Shown: positions 18,315 through 27,996, numbered from the stretch's first letter. The stretch is 64,000 nt of DNA from Granulosicoccus sp036478595 (GCA_036478595.1 JAZGEF010000059.1:3958-67957); one strand, 5' to 3'. Notes: generated by a model not told the origin, from the sequence alone. Made by a program: numbers and translations.

Positions 18315-19513
18315 GTACTTCTACTGAAAAACTGTTAATCGATATTGGCAGCACATATTTTAAAATCAGCACTAACGAATCCATCGAACAACATTTTCGG
18401 GATTTCAATAAACAGATTCTTGATGACTTAATGCACAAGTGTAGCGACACAGTACAACGTTTTAAGTCACAAGACATCCACATTTGCTCCTCTGCCAACG
18501 GTGGTTTAAGCACATTGATAATAGGGCTGACGCACTCGTACTCACTAAAATACGCAAGTAACATCGCATACAACGCAGGTATCAATGTTATTGAGTCCAT
18601 CGTATTTCAAGATATAGAAGATTATTCAATACCTAGTGATCTTATAGATGTTGTGATAATCGTGGGTGGTATCGATTCGAATGGTGGTTTGTTTGACAAA
18701 CGACTCGACAAGTATCTAGCCAAGCTGAACTACTCCAATATTGTATATGTTGGTAACGGGCGGGATGCAACGGCCATCGCGTCGCGAGTGGAGCGATTAC
18801 TGGTGCTACCTAATATTATTGACGATCGTTTGCATATTGTTGAAAAGCACTTAAAAGAACATCTTACTAACCTGTACCAGCAAGATATTGAAGGCAAGGA
18901 AGACATCAAGGATCTATACAAGATTACTGGTAATCAAATTTATTCCACGCCTTACGTTGTGAACAAATCATTGCCTGAGATTAACGCGAGCATCTCTGTA
19001 ACTGATCCATTTATTTTATTAGATATCGGCGGAGCTACCACCGACGTGCACTACTCCAAAGATCTAGTGCGTGATAATATCGTGACAGAGCAGGGCCACG
19101 ACCGAATTGTATTTAAGAAGCTAGGTGTTTTTAAATCACGAGAATCATTGATTTTCACAGCCGAACAAAACGAATTCGCCTATGAATTGCTGATGCATCT
19201 TAAAGTTACCGAGAATATCTACAAACAGAACAGTGAAAAAGCGACAAAGGTCATTATGCAGCTTGCAATTTTTTTGGTGCTATGCGAGATGTCTCACTAC
19301 CGGCCAGCCCATGTGACATTAAAACTTCTCGCAATGAATTCAATTGTGTTCACTGGTGGTATTACAAAGGTACTTAATGTTGAGGACATTGAAGATGTGG
19401 TCGCATTCTTCTATCGAAAAATACTTAATTCGGATCACAATCCTGTGACTGTATTGGATGCCAACTACGACATCTGGACAATTGGGGCTAAGGAGTACGC
19501 ATCATGTCAATAA
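18311..19513 (+). CDS. mutL: MutL-type glutamate mutase accessory protein (actin-like ATPase)
   Basis: 400 residues, related to the MutL/GlmL proteins found between mutase subunits in Clostridium and thought to reactivate the enzyme by exchanging damaged cobalamin. It is unrelated to DNA-repair MutL. ATPase-fold motifs are LLIDIGSTYFKIS (residues 9-21) and LLDIGGATTDVHY (about 236-248). It is a little shorter than typical members (about 460). The start is GTG, overlapping the glmE stop as GTGA. It overlaps the following ligase by 10 bp. Confidence 0.87.
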   Translation: MSTSTEKLLIDIGSTYFKISTNESIEQHFRDFNKQILDDLMHKCSDTVQRFKSQDIHICSSANGGLSTLIIGLTHSYSLKYASNIAYNAGINVIESIVFQDIEDYSIPSDLIDVVIIVGGIDSNGGLFDKRLDKYLAKLNYSNIVYVGNGRDATAIASRVERLLVLPNIIDDRLHIVEKHLKEHLTNLYQQDIEGKEDIKDLYKITGNQIYSTPYVVNKSLPEINASISVTDPFILLDIGGATTDVHYSKDLVRDNIVTEQGHDRIVFKKLGVFKSRESLIFTAEQNEFAYELLMHLKVTENIYKQNSEKATKVIMQLAIFLVLCEMSHYRPAHVTLKLLAMNSIVFTGGITKVLNVEDIEDVVAFFYRKILNSDHNPVTVLDANYDIWTIGAKEYASCQ

Positions 19514-21075
19514 ACTGTATTCGTATCCTGCTGGAAAACGCAGCTCAATCGCACCCTGAAAAAATTGCGTTGATTCATAAAGAGCAACAGCACACATACT
19601 CCGATCTACTCTCGCGGGTAAACCAAGTTGCTCTGTATTTGCAGGAGTTAGACCTACCTAAAGGAGCAAGAGTAGGGCTCTATTCAAATAAGGACACTTC
19701 GCAAGTGATTGCTATATTGGCGATCCTGTCAACTGATTATATATTGGTACCACTAACCCGGCTGTTAAAGCCTGAGCAAGTCCAATACATCATTGACGAC
19801 TGCGCAATTCAATGCATCATCACTGACAAACTTAAACTTGAGAGCATTGAAGAAATAAAGTTCGATGGCCATATCGTATCGATAGAAAATGCTGGCAAAG
19901 ACATTCCCTCATTTGAGGAAATTTATAAATACTACAACAAACCCTTTAGTTGCGATATAAACGGCCATGAAAATGCTGTAATTACCTACTCATTCGGATT
20001 AACAGGTACACCAAAGGGTATCGTTATATCACATCGCAATCTGATCGATTCAGCACGTGTTGTCACTCAGTATCTCGATCTGAAAGAGGATGACGTGATC
20101 TCTGGCTTGCTAATATTTAATCTTGATTATGGGTTGAATCAAATATTTTGTGCATTAATGAACAGAGCAACCTTAGCTTTGCATCGGTTTATTTTGCCAG
20201 AAGATTTTTACAATCATCTAATCAATGATAGCGTTACTGTGCTGCCACTCATGCCAGTTAATATTTCGCAAATGTTCGATGAAGACTTATACGTACATAC
20301 TAACATTGAGCTGTTTGACAAGGTACGAACAATCACCTCCTCAGGTGGAAACGTAACAACGCAGATGATTAGCGATTCCGAGAAAACATTTAGAAATGCT
20401 AGTTTCTATTCTATGCACGGACTTACTGAAGCCTTCCGTTCCACCTATCTAGACCCTGCTCAAATTAAAATTCGACCAGACTCCATCGGCAAAGCAATCC
20501 CTGATGTAGAGCTTTACGTGTTAACTGAAGATGGACAAGAATGTGCAACTCGCGAAATAGGTGAATTGATCCACCGTGGCAGCTATATCTATCGTGGATT
20601 CTGGAACGCCCCTGAGGATACCGCCGAACGGTTTAAGTCGGTACAAATTTTAGAAAATGTGGTCGACTTAGAAGGGCAACTTGCTGACGAGATTGTCGTG
20701 TCAACTGGCGACTATGTATACAAGGATGAAGAAGGATATTTTTACTTCGTGTCTCGTCGTGACGACATGATCAAAACTAGTGGCTTTAGAGTTTCGCCTT
20801 TTGAGGTTGAGTCGGTTGTGGCAAAGCACTTACCGCAAATTCAACAATGCGCAGTTTTTGGAATGGATAACCCACAAATAGAAGAAGAAATCGTTATGGT
20901 CTATTCAGCGCCTAGCAAGATATCTGAAAAGGAAATTACCTTTGAGCTGAAAAAACACTTGGCCTCCTATATGGTGCCTAGCCGCATTGTGTATCGCAAG
21001 TCGCTTCCCTTGGTGCAAAGTGATGAGAATCAGATTAATAAGGATGAATTAAAACACGAATTAGCGGGGGGTTAG
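19504..21075 (+). CDS. AMP-forming acyl/aminoacyl-activating enzyme (ANL superfamily) linked to glutamate mutase
   Basis: A 523-residue adenylate-forming enzyme. The A3 phosphate loop is atypical: TYSFGLTGTPKG (about residues 161-172), with F-G-L where most members have S-G-S/T. The A5 motif is SMHGLTEA (about 305), A7 is STGDYVYKDEEG (about 400), A8 is RRDDMIKTSGFRVSPFEVE (about 416-434), and a C-terminal lid with terminal SDENQINKDEL provides the A10 Lys. No carrier-protein domain is attached. Because it overlaps mutL by 10 bp, it probably activates 3-methylaspartate or a downstream acid as AMP or CoA derivative (inference). Substrate unknown. Confidence 0.85.
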   Translation: MSINCIRILLENAAQSHPEKIALIHKEQQHTYSDLLSRVNQVALYLQELDLPKGARVGLYSNKDTSQVIAILAILSTDYILVPLTRLLKPEQVQYIIDDCAIQCIITDKLKLESIEEIKFDGHIVSIENAGKDIPSFEEIYKYYNKPFSCDINGHENAVITYSFGLTGTPKGIVISHRNLIDSARVVTQYLDLKEDDVISGLLIFNLDYGLNQIFCALMNRATLALHRFILPEDFYNHLINDSVTVLPLMPVNISQMFDEDLYVHTNIELFDKVRTITSSGGNVTTQMISDSEKTFRNASFYSMHGLTEAFRSTYLDPAQIKIRPDSIGKAIPDVELYVLTEDGQECATREIGELIHRGSYIYRGFWNAPEDTAERFKSVQILENVVDLEGQLADEIVVSTGDYVYKDEEGYFYFVSRRDDMIKTSGFRVSPFEVESVVAKHLPQIQQCAVFGMDNPQIEEEIVMVYSAPSKISEKEITFELKKHLASYMVPSRIVYRKSLPLVQSDENQINKDELKHELAGG

Positions 21076-21081
21076 AGTCAT

Positions 21082-21207
21082 ATGGCAACTCTATTGCGTT
21101 CAACCATTCCCATCCTTTTCGTTCTACTCTGGAGTACGGGTTTCATTATGGCTCGCTTGGGTATGGAAACAGCAAAACCTGCCAGTTTTCTGTCAATAGA
21201 TACCTAG
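21082..21207 (+). pseudogene. N-terminal stub of an EamA (DMT-superfamily) transporter
   Basis: Starts 6 bp after the ligase and encodes 41 residues ending at TAG. LRSTIPILFVLLWSTGFI then MARLG is the first transmembrane helix and loop of an EamA exporter, followed by AKPASFLS before the sequence breaks off. Full-length members have about 300 residues and ten helices. Its placement suggests an exporter was once the fifth gene of the mutase operon. Downstream DNA to 21346 shows no continuation in any frame that I recognise. Confidence 0.65.
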
Positions 21208-21346
21208 CACCATTTATGGTCGACTTGAGAATGCACAAACGGTCCCTTTCGGTGCATCAAGCTGTGATTTCAATGATCAACCTATAAATATGATTTATGC
21301 ATGTCGAGAAGAAAAATCGGGCTCGGATGCTTAGCGGTGAACACCG

Positions 21347-21595
21347 TTAGCATGCAAAGTGTTCACCTAATGCTGCCGTAGATACCGGGGTCTGAAGTCC
21401 AACGGTACCGAAACGTACGCTAATGATAAAAAACTGTCTACGAATTGCCGAAAATCGAGTGTCATGGCGTTTCTCTAATCCATTAATTCGCGCACCGACG
21501 CTGGCTGGCGAGAGGCTAACTTCCAGCCGAGCAGTTCCCAGTCCACCGGATCGGACCACACTTACAAACAGATCCATATCGCCTAATTTATCCAT
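21347..21595 (-). pseudogene. N-terminal remnant of a LysR-family regulator
   Basis: From the ATG at 21595 the product begins MDKLGDMDLFVSVVRSGGLG and continues LSPASVGARINGLEKR, which is the LysR winged-helix. The wing then degenerates (HDTRFSAIRRQFF where TRLFxRTTR is usual), and the frame ends after about 82 codons with no effector domain. Together with the EamA stub on the other side it marks a collapsed segment. Confidence 0.65.
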
Positions 21596-21740
21596 TTGTT
21601 CAGTGTAGTTGAATAGTGAATTCATAATAATGACTATTATCAAAATCAAATGAATACAGTAAATTAATGAATCAAATTCCGCGGAGCTGGTGCCTGATCA
21701 CTATCAACAGTGCGCATGCATTGGCAGGGAGTAAATACAG

Positions 21741-21941
21741 TTGTTAATATTGACCCGACGAATGGGCGAGAGCATTATCATTGGTGATGATGTAATGCTT
21801 ACCGTTGTTGGTATAAGCGGAAGTCAGGTGAAATTCGGTATAGATGCCCCAAAAAACATCACCGTTCATCGTCAAGAAATCTATAATAAAAACAAAGGGA
21901 GTCCGGATAAGGTAGAAAATATACAACCGACGGCTGAATAG
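21741..21941 (+). CDS. csrA: CsrA/RsmA, global post-transcriptional regulator
   Basis: 66 residues: MLILTRRMGESIIIGDDV, then VKFGIDAPKNITVHRQEIY. The RNA-binding Arg44-equivalent lies in VHRQEIY and the N-terminal strand is intact. CsrA dimers bind GGA motifs in mRNA leaders. The family start is matched only if translation begins at TTG (21741), since the next ATG (codon 8) would remove the first strand; CAGGGAG lies just upstream. A rare start may limit its level. Neighbours on both sides are unrelated. Confidence 0.93.
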   Translation: MLILTRRMGESIIIGDDVMLTVVGISGSQVKFGIDAPKNITVHRQEIYNKNKGSPDKVENIQPTAE

Positions 21942-21965
21942 CGCTGCCGGCAATTGCATTTACGT

Positions 21966-23228
21966 TCAAGAAGGGGCTGGCTTCGTGCCCGAAGCTTCTT
22001 GAACAAATTTAAGTAACACCATACCAATGATAAACAACATCAGGATGGACACAATACCGATACGCGTACTACCAGTTAACACACCGACGACGCCAACTAA
22101 CACGGGGCCAACCACAGCGGCCGATTTACCCAACATGTTCAGAAAGCCAAAGTACTCGCCACTTCTATCTTGCGGTATAAGCTGACTATACATAGAGCGA
22201 CTGAGCGATTGCACGCCACCTTGAAAGAGGCCCAGTACAACAGCCAGCAAGTAGAAATGAGTGGTAGTTTGCATGAACGCGGCCGCAAATGTTGCAACCA
22301 CGTAGGCACTTAGTGCAATCCAAAGGCCAAACTTTGCACCGTGTCGTTGGCCAATGCGACCAAAAAACAAAGTGGACGGAAAACCAATAAATTGAACTAT
22401 TAAAAGGGCTGTGATCAAGCTATTTGTTGGTAGGCCAATAGAGAGGCCATAGTCAACCGCCATTCTAATAATCGTTGCCAAGCCATCGATATAAAACCAG
22501 TAAGCAAGCAGGAATATTGCCACGTTTTTGTTGGCCATTATTCGCTTAGCCGTAGCAGCTAACTGCCGTAGCGAACCAGATACTGTCACGGCTTGTTTTG
22601 CATTGTTGGGCTTATCTTTGATGTTTAGCACTAAAGGAATAGTAAAAACCGTCCACCAAATAGCGACACTGATGAACGACCATCGAACAGCTTCAGTTGC
22701 ATCTGCTAAGCCGAACATGGCAGGTTTTAATGTCATCACCACGTTCAACAAGAACAACATCCCGCCACCCAAATACCCCAAGGCAAAACCAAGCGCAGAG
22801 AGGCTGTGTTGTTGTGGTTTAGGGGCGAGTATTGGCAGTAGTGCATCGTAAAATACATTCGCACCCGAAAATCCAATGATAGCCACAACATAAACCAACA
22901 CCGCAACTGGCCACATTCCTTGTGCAACAAAAAGGAAACTACTGGTGGCGAGTATGCCAAGCATGGCAAAACACACGAGCAGTCGCTTATGCAAGCCGCT
23001 GGAATCAGCAATAGCGCCTAACAGCGGAGCAAGTATCACGATAATCAGGCTCGCGACAGAGTTGCCGAGCCCTAAATAAAATGTGCTAGTGGTAACCGCC
23101 ATATCTCCACTCCAATACTGCTTGAAAAATATTGGAAAAAAGCCTGCCATAACGGTGGTAGCGAAGCTGGAGTTGGCCCAATCATAAAAAGCCCATGAGA
23201 GCTGTGGGCGGGTTATTTTTGTTAGCAT
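21966..23228 (-). CDS. MFS transporter, UMF1 (Atg22-like) family
   Basis: 420 residues with 12 predicted membrane segments. The start RPQLSWAFYDWANSSFATTV (residues about 7-26) is the signature of the unknown-major-facilitator-1 family, and GGVQSLSRSMYSQLIP (about 337-352) is the second conserved block. Yeast Atg22 exports amino acids from the vacuole, but bacterial members have no settled substrate. Monocistronic, divergent from hutD across 70 bp. Confidence 0.9.
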   Translation of the reverse strand: MLTKITRPQLSWAFYDWANSSFATTVMAGFFPIFFKQYWSGDMAVTTSTFYLGLGNSVASLIIVILAPLLGAIADSSGLHKRLLVCFAMLGILATSSFLFVAQGMWPVAVLVYVVAIIGFSGANVFYDALLPILAPKPQQHSLSALGFALGYLGGGMLFLLNVVMTLKPAMFGLADATEAVRWSFISVAIWWTVFTIPLVLNIKDKPNNAKQAVTVSGSLRQLAATAKRIMANKNVAIFLLAYWFYIDGLATIIRMAVDYGLSIGLPTNSLITALLIVQFIGFPSTLFFGRIGQRHGAKFGLWIALSAYVVATFAAAFMQTTTHFYLLAVVLGLFQGGVQSLSRSMYSQLIPQDRSGEYFGFLNMLGKSAAVVGPVLVGVVGVLTGSTRIGIVSILMLFIIGMVLLKFVQEASGTKPAPS

Positions 23229-23298
23229 GTGAAGAATGCTAACTCACATTGCTGACAACAGCCAGCAGCATCCTTGTTTATAAGCCGCACGGTTCCCC

Positions 23299-23868
23299 AT
23301 GACACTACAACATATTCCGTTTGAACAGTTCGAAGCCAAACCATGGAAAAATGGCTTGGGCACTACTTACGATATTGCACTGTTGCCAAATGGTGCAGAT
23401 CACACCAGTTTCGACCTGCGCTTTGCACTATCCCCTATAGTCGAAGACAACGTATTTTCAGCGTTTCCGGGCATTGAAAGGGTTATTACACCGGTAGAAG
23501 GGGAAGGGCTCGGCTTGGAATTTGACGATGCTAAAACCCAGCTTTCGCTGTACCAATCTTTTCGCTTTGATTCCGCCCTGACACCCATGGGAAAACCCGT
23601 TTCTGGGCCAATTAAGGTGATCAATGCCATGGCGAGGCGTGATAGCTGGAATATTCTCAGCTGTGATGTAACCGAGCGAGTTGAGCATGAAATTAGCGAT
23701 GGAGAAATACTCTTTCTTTTTGTTTTGGGCTGCTGCTCAGTTCACACCGGTGAGGAACAAGCCTTGATTAACAAGCATGGCGCCGTATTGGTCACCGGCG
23801 CTACTAGAGTCTCCATCTCATCAGTTGCAGGTACACGGGTTTTATGCGCACATCTACAGCCTGTTTGA
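23299..23868 (+). CDS. hutD: HutD/Ves family protein (cupin-like)
   Basis: 189 residues of the HutD (DUF886) family. Conserved stretches: PWKNGLGTTYDIAL (about 15-28), FDLRFALSPIVEDNVFSAFPGIERVI (described here as a block at about 37-62), and LEFDDAKTQLSLYQSFRF. HutD tunes histidine utilisation in Pseudomonas, but no hut genes are nearby, so the role here is uncertain. The fold is a bicupin without an obvious metal site. Confidence 0.85.
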   Translation: MTLQHIPFEQFEAKPWKNGLGTTYDIALLPNGADHTSFDLRFALSPIVEDNVFSAFPGIERVITPVEGEGLGLEFDDAKTQLSLYQSFRFDSALTPMGKPVSGPIKVINAMARRDSWNILSCDVTERVEHEISDGEILFLFVLGCCSVHTGEEQALINKHGAVLVTGATRVSISSVAGTRVLCAHLQPV

Positions 23869-24011
23869 TAAATGCCAGCTAAATGCTTACGCGGAAACTG
23901 GCAGGGCTCACACTGCTACAGATTACTGTTGCGACACAAATTAAGCAGATCCACACTTTATTGATGATACGATACGCGGCTAAATCTCGATTGTCCTCGT
24001 TAATCCATTAG

Positions 24012-26366
24012 ATGAAATCCAATAATTTACCACTATTTCAACGCATCGCTGAAACCATTAATGCAAGCTCTCAACAAGTGCGAGTTGCTGTGGAAATGCT
24101 TGACAATGGTGATACAGTACCGTTTATTTCGCGATATCGAAAAGAAGCCACTGGTGGTTTAACCGACACTCAACTACGTTATCTCGAACAGCGGCTCTCG
24201 TACTTGCGCGAGTTTGATGCACGTAAAGAATCGATCATTTCTGCCATTGAAGAACAGGGTGCTTTGACTGATGCGTTACGAAGTCAGATTATGCAAGTTG
24301 ACACAAAGTCGGCATTAGAAGATCTATACCTTCCCTATAAAAAGAAACGTCGAACCAAAGGCCAGATCGCCATTGAAGCTGGCCTTGAGCCTTTAGCGGA
24401 TCTCTTATGGGACTCGCCCGAGAAGCATCCTGGTAGTGAAGCGGCGGCATTTGTTAAAGAAGACCTAGGCATAGTTGACGAAAAGACGGCACTGGATGGC
24501 GCGCGTTCTATCTTGGTTGAGCGATTTGCTGAAGAAGCCGTATTGATCGGCAGAGTGCGCGATCTTCTGCAGAATCAATCTTATCTATGTGCCAGTGTGA
24601 GTGCCGGTAAAGACACAGAAGGAGAAAAGTTTCGAGACTATTTTGATCATCAAGAGCATTACAGCAAGGTCCCTGGTCATCGCGCACTAGCGATGTTTCG
24701 TGGTCGAAAAGAGGGCGTGTTGTCATTACGCTTGTTGCTTAAAGAGGCTGAAGGTTACGGTGATAGTGGTTGTATCGATTCGGTTGCACGCCATTTAGGA
24801 TTTTCAAACAAACAACTACCAAGCGATCAATGGCGAGAGCAAGTGGTGTCTTGGGTATGGAAAATTAAATTAGTGTCACACTTGGAAATCGAGCTCTTCA
24901 CCGCCTTGAAGATCAAAGCGGATGCCGAAGCTATCAGTGTGTTTGCGGCCAACCTACAAGATTTACTTTTATCAGCACCCGCTGGTGCCCGGCCAACTTT
25001 GGGTTTAGATCCGGGTTATCGCTCTGGTGTAAAGGTGACAGTCATCGACGCTAATGGCAAGGTTGTCCAGCACGATACCATTTACCCACACGCACCACAG
25101 AAGCAATGGGATAGAGCGGTAGCTATTCTTAACGCGCTGTGTAAAAAACACAAAGTCGAACTGATAGCGGTTGGCAATGGCACTGCCAGCCGTGAAACCG
25201 AAAAGCTTGCTGAAGAAACTATAAAAACATCCGGTGTAGCTGGCATAACCAAAGTGCTGGTATCAGAAGCCGGCGCGTCGGTGTATTCGGCATCCAAAAT
25301 TGCTGAAGATGAGTTTCCTGATTTGGATGTCACCATTCGTGGCGCCGTATCAATTGCTAGGCGTTTGCAAGACCCATTGGCCGAACTAGTCAAAATCGAT
25401 CCTAAGGCGATAGGGGTTGGTCAGTATCAGCACGATGTATCGCAAACCGCATTGGCACGCAGTTTGGAGGCAACGGTTGAAGACTGTGTAAACGCAGTGG
25501 GGGTTAACCTGGATACCGCTTCAGCTGCTTTATTATCACGCGTTGCCGGCTTGTCAACAACGCTTGCTGATAATATCGTGGCTTATCGAGATGAGCACGG
25601 TACGTTTGATACGCGCGCTCAACTTAAGAAGGTGCCTAGACTAGGGCCAAAAGCATTTGAGCAATGTGCAGGCTTCTTACGCATACCAGCCGGTTCGAAC
25701 CCTTTGGATGCCTCGGGCGTACACCCAGAGACCTACGCAGTGGTTAAACGCATTATTAAACACGCTGGGCGCGAACTAAGCGAAGTAATTGGTGATACGG
25801 CTTACCTTGCGTCTCTTAATCCTCATCAATTTACTGATGAGCAGTTCGGCGAGCTGACGGTAAAAGATATCTTACTGGAACTGGATAAGCCTGGTCGAGA
25901 CCCTCGACCCGAATTTAAAACAGTAAAATTTAGGGATGGCGTCGAATCAATTAATGACCTGCAAACGGATCAAATATTAGAAGGGCAGGTAACCAGTGTG
26001 ACCGCCTTCGGTGCCTTTGTTGATATCGGCGTTCATCAAGATGGCTTGGTTCATATTTCGGCGTTGGCAGATACCTACATTAAGGACCCGCGCTCTGTCG
26101 TGAAGGCAGGAGATATTGTAAAAGTTAAAGTAACGAGTGTTGATGTCAGTCGTAACCGAATAGCACTTTCGATGCGTTTGACTGATGGCGCTGATGACTC
26201 ATCTTCGACACGTGTAGCGAAGCCTCAACGCCGAGAAACAAAACGTTCGGAGCGTAGTAAAACAGGCAAACCACTAAAGCCGCAACGACAAGCCACACAA
26301 ACAGACGCACCTTCGGCACTAGCGTTGTCTCTTAAAACTGCAATGGATTCCAAGTCAAAAGGCTAA
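24012..26366 (+). CDS. tex: Tex family RNA-binding transcription accessory protein
   Basis: 784 residues, the expected size. Layout: N-terminal helical region with FISRYRKEATGGL (about 34-46), the YqgF/RNase H-like domain starting LGLDPGYRSGVKV (about 332-344), helix-hairpin-helix repeats with KKVPRLGPKAFEQCAGFLRI (about 538-557), and an S1 domain (VTSVTAFGAFVDIGVHQDGL, about 658-677). The C-terminal 60 residues are rich in Lys and Arg. Tex binds nucleic acid and RNA polymerase and influences transcription elongation. Monocistronic. Confidence 0.96.
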   Translation: MKSNNLPLFQRIAETINASSQQVRVAVEMLDNGDTVPFISRYRKEATGGLTDTQLRYLEQRLSYLREFDARKESIISAIEEQGALTDALRSQIMQVDTKSALEDLYLPYKKKRRTKGQIAIEAGLEPLADLLWDSPEKHPGSEAAAFVKEDLGIVDEKTALDGARSILVERFAEEAVLIGRVRDLLQNQSYLCASVSAGKDTEGEKFRDYFDHQEHYSKVPGHRALAMFRGRKEGVLSLRLLLKEAEGYGDSGCIDSVARHLGFSNKQLPSDQWREQVVSWVWKIKLVSHLEIELFTALKIKADAEAISVFAANLQDLLLSAPAGARPTLGLDPGYRSGVKVTVIDANGKVVQHDTIYPHAPQKQWDRAVAILNALCKKHKVELIAVGNGTASRETEKLAEETIKTSGVAGITKVLVSEAGASVYSASKIAEDEFPDLDVTIRGAVSIARRLQDPLAELVKIDPKAIGVGQYQHDVSQTALARSLEATVEDCVNAVGVNLDTASAALLSRVAGLSTTLADNIVAYRDEHGTFDTRAQLKKVPRLGPKAFEQCAGFLRIPAGSNPLDASGVHPETYAVVKRIIKHAGRELSEVIGDTAYLASLNPHQFTDEQFGELTVKDILLELDKPGRDPRPEFKTVKFRDGVESINDLQTDQILEGQVTSVTAFGAFVDIGVHQDGLVHISALADTYIKDPRSVVKAGDIVKVKVTSVDVSRNRIALSMRLTDGADDSSSTRVAKPQRRETKRSERSKTGKPLKPQRQATQTDAPSALALSLKTAMDSKSKG

Positions 26367-26475
26367 CATTAGGAATTTGCGCTTGTAAGCTGGATTCCGG
26401 CAATTAGTTGTCGTTATTCACTCGTTTAGGGCCGCCGCGATTTGTTAGTCTGTAGACCGATTAGAGGAGCTACAG

Positions 26476-27996
26476 ATGGCAGAGAAAAAGCCCAATATAC
26501 TCATAATAATGGTCGATCAGCTCAACGGGACATTGTTTCCAGATGGACCTGTGGATTGGTTACATACGCCCCATTTAAAAGCATTGGCCGCGCGCTCTAC
26601 TCGATTTAAAAATGCCTACACTGCATCACCTCTGTGCGCACCGGGCCGGGCAAGCTTTATGTCGGGTCAACTGCCATCACGCACTCGGGTATATGACAAC
26701 GCAGCCGAGTTTGCTTCTGACATTCCTACTTATGCTCATCATTTACGTCGAGTGGGGTACTACACCTGTTTATCTGGAAAGATGCATTTTGTGGGGCCTG
26801 ATCAATTACACGGCTTTGAAGAGCGACTCACTACTGACATCTATCCTGCTGACTTCGGTTGGACTCCTGACTATCGAAAACCCGGCGAACGCATCAATTG
26901 GTGGTACCACAACATGGGGTCAGTAAAAGGCGCTGGCGTGGCCGAGATCACTAATCAGATGGAGTACGACGATGAGGTTGCAAACTTTGCCATTCAAAAG
27001 TTGTATCAACTCTCCCGCGGGCTAGATGAACGCCCTTGGTCATTAACGGTTAGTTTTACCCATCCGCATGATCCCTACGTAGCGCGTAAAAAATACTGGG
27101 ACATGTACAACGATTGCCGGCATCTCGATCCCGTTGAGCCTGCATACAACTATGAAGATTACGATGCACATTCTCAACGCATCATGCTGGCAAATGACTA
27201 TACAGAATTCGACATCACCACAGAGGATGTGCGTCGTTCGCGGCAGGCTTACTTTGCCAATATATCGTATCTTGATGAAAAGCTCGGGTGGTTAATGCAA
27301 GTGTTAGAGGACACTCGACAAGCAGACAATACCGCAATCGTATTTGTATCAGATCATGGAGACATGATTGGTGAGAAAGGGCTATGGTTTAAAATGAACT
27401 TTCTTGAAGGCTCTTCAAGGGTGCCATTGATGATATGCGCACCAAACATGGAGCCAGGTTTAGTTCAAGCACCAGTATCTAACATCGATGTTACACCCAC
27501 TGTAGCAGAGCTTGCCGGTGTATCACTTGAAGAAGTGCAACCATGGACCGACGGTATGAGCCTGGTATCGATAGGCAATGGTGTTACTCGCGATGCCCCG
27601 GTGTTGATGGAGTACGCTGCAGAGGGCAGCTATGCTCCGGTGGTTTCAATTCGGCAGGGTGCCTGGAAATACAATCGATGCCAGCTTGATCCAGAGCAGC
27701 TTTTTAACATAGACAATGATCCACAAGAGCAAAGCAACCTTGCCGATTCAAGTGAACATCATGAAGTACTACAGCAATTTCGTGATCAGGCTGAGCGGCG
27801 ATGGGATTTAGATCAGTTTGACAATCAAGTACGTGAATCCCAAGCTCGCCGTTGGGTTGTATATGAGGCGCTTAGAAACGGTAACTATTATCCGTGGGAA
27901 TATCAACCGCTACAAAAAGCATCTGAGCGGTATATGCGTAACCACATGGATTTAAATGTACTTGAGGATAATCAAAGATTTCCGCGTGGGGAGTAG
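26476..27996 (+). CDS. betC: Choline-sulfatase (BetC)
   Basis: 506 residues. The formylglycine motif is CAPGRASFMSG (about residues 54-64), and choline-sulfatase hallmarks are GKMHFVGPDQLHGFEERLT (about 102-120), YPADFGWTPD and a C-terminal NGNYYPWEYQPL. It hydrolyses choline-O-sulfate to choline and sulfate, supplying osmolyte precursor and sulfur. GAGGAGC ends 9 nt before the ATG. No betI, betA or betB is adjacent. It differs from the partial sulfatase at position 1, which lacks these choline-specific blocks. Confidence 0.93.
   Translation: MAEKKPNILIIMVDQLNGTLFPDGPVDWLHTPHLKALAARSTRFKNAYTASPLCAPGRASFMSGQLPSRTRVYDNAAEFASDIPTYAHHLRRVGYYTCLSGKMHFVGPDQLHGFEERLTTDIYPADFGWTPDYRKPGERINWWYHNMGSVKGAGVAEITNQMEYDDEVANFAIQKLYQLSRGLDERPWSLTVSFTHPHDPYVARKKYWDMYNDCRHLDPVEPAYNYEDYDAHSQRIMLANDYTEFDITTEDVRRSRQAYFANISYLDEKLGWLMQVLEDTRQADNTAIVFVSDHGDMIGEKGLWFKMNFLEGSSRVPLMICAPNMEPGLVQAPVSNIDVTPTVAELAGVSLEEVQPWTDGMSLVSIGNGVTRDAPVLMEYAAEGSYAPVVSIRQGAWKYNRCQLDPEQLFNIDNDPQEQSNLADSSEHHEVLQQFRDQAERRWDLDQFDNQVRESQARRWVVYEALRNGNYYPWEYQPLQKASERYMRNHMDLNVLEDNQRFPRGE

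Noticed and set aside
16540..19513. Linking glutamate mutase to the methyleneglutarate step of nicotinate fermentation
   Set aside because: The subunits match glutamate mutase (separate S and E chains with MutL) rather than 2-methyleneglutarate mutase, and the genes are 20 kb from the nicotinate-like block.
21329..21351. Imperfect hairpin GCTTAGCGGTG / CACCGTTAGC
   Set aside because: Lies between two gene stubs, has mismatches and no T-run. It could be an old terminator, but I cannot support a function.
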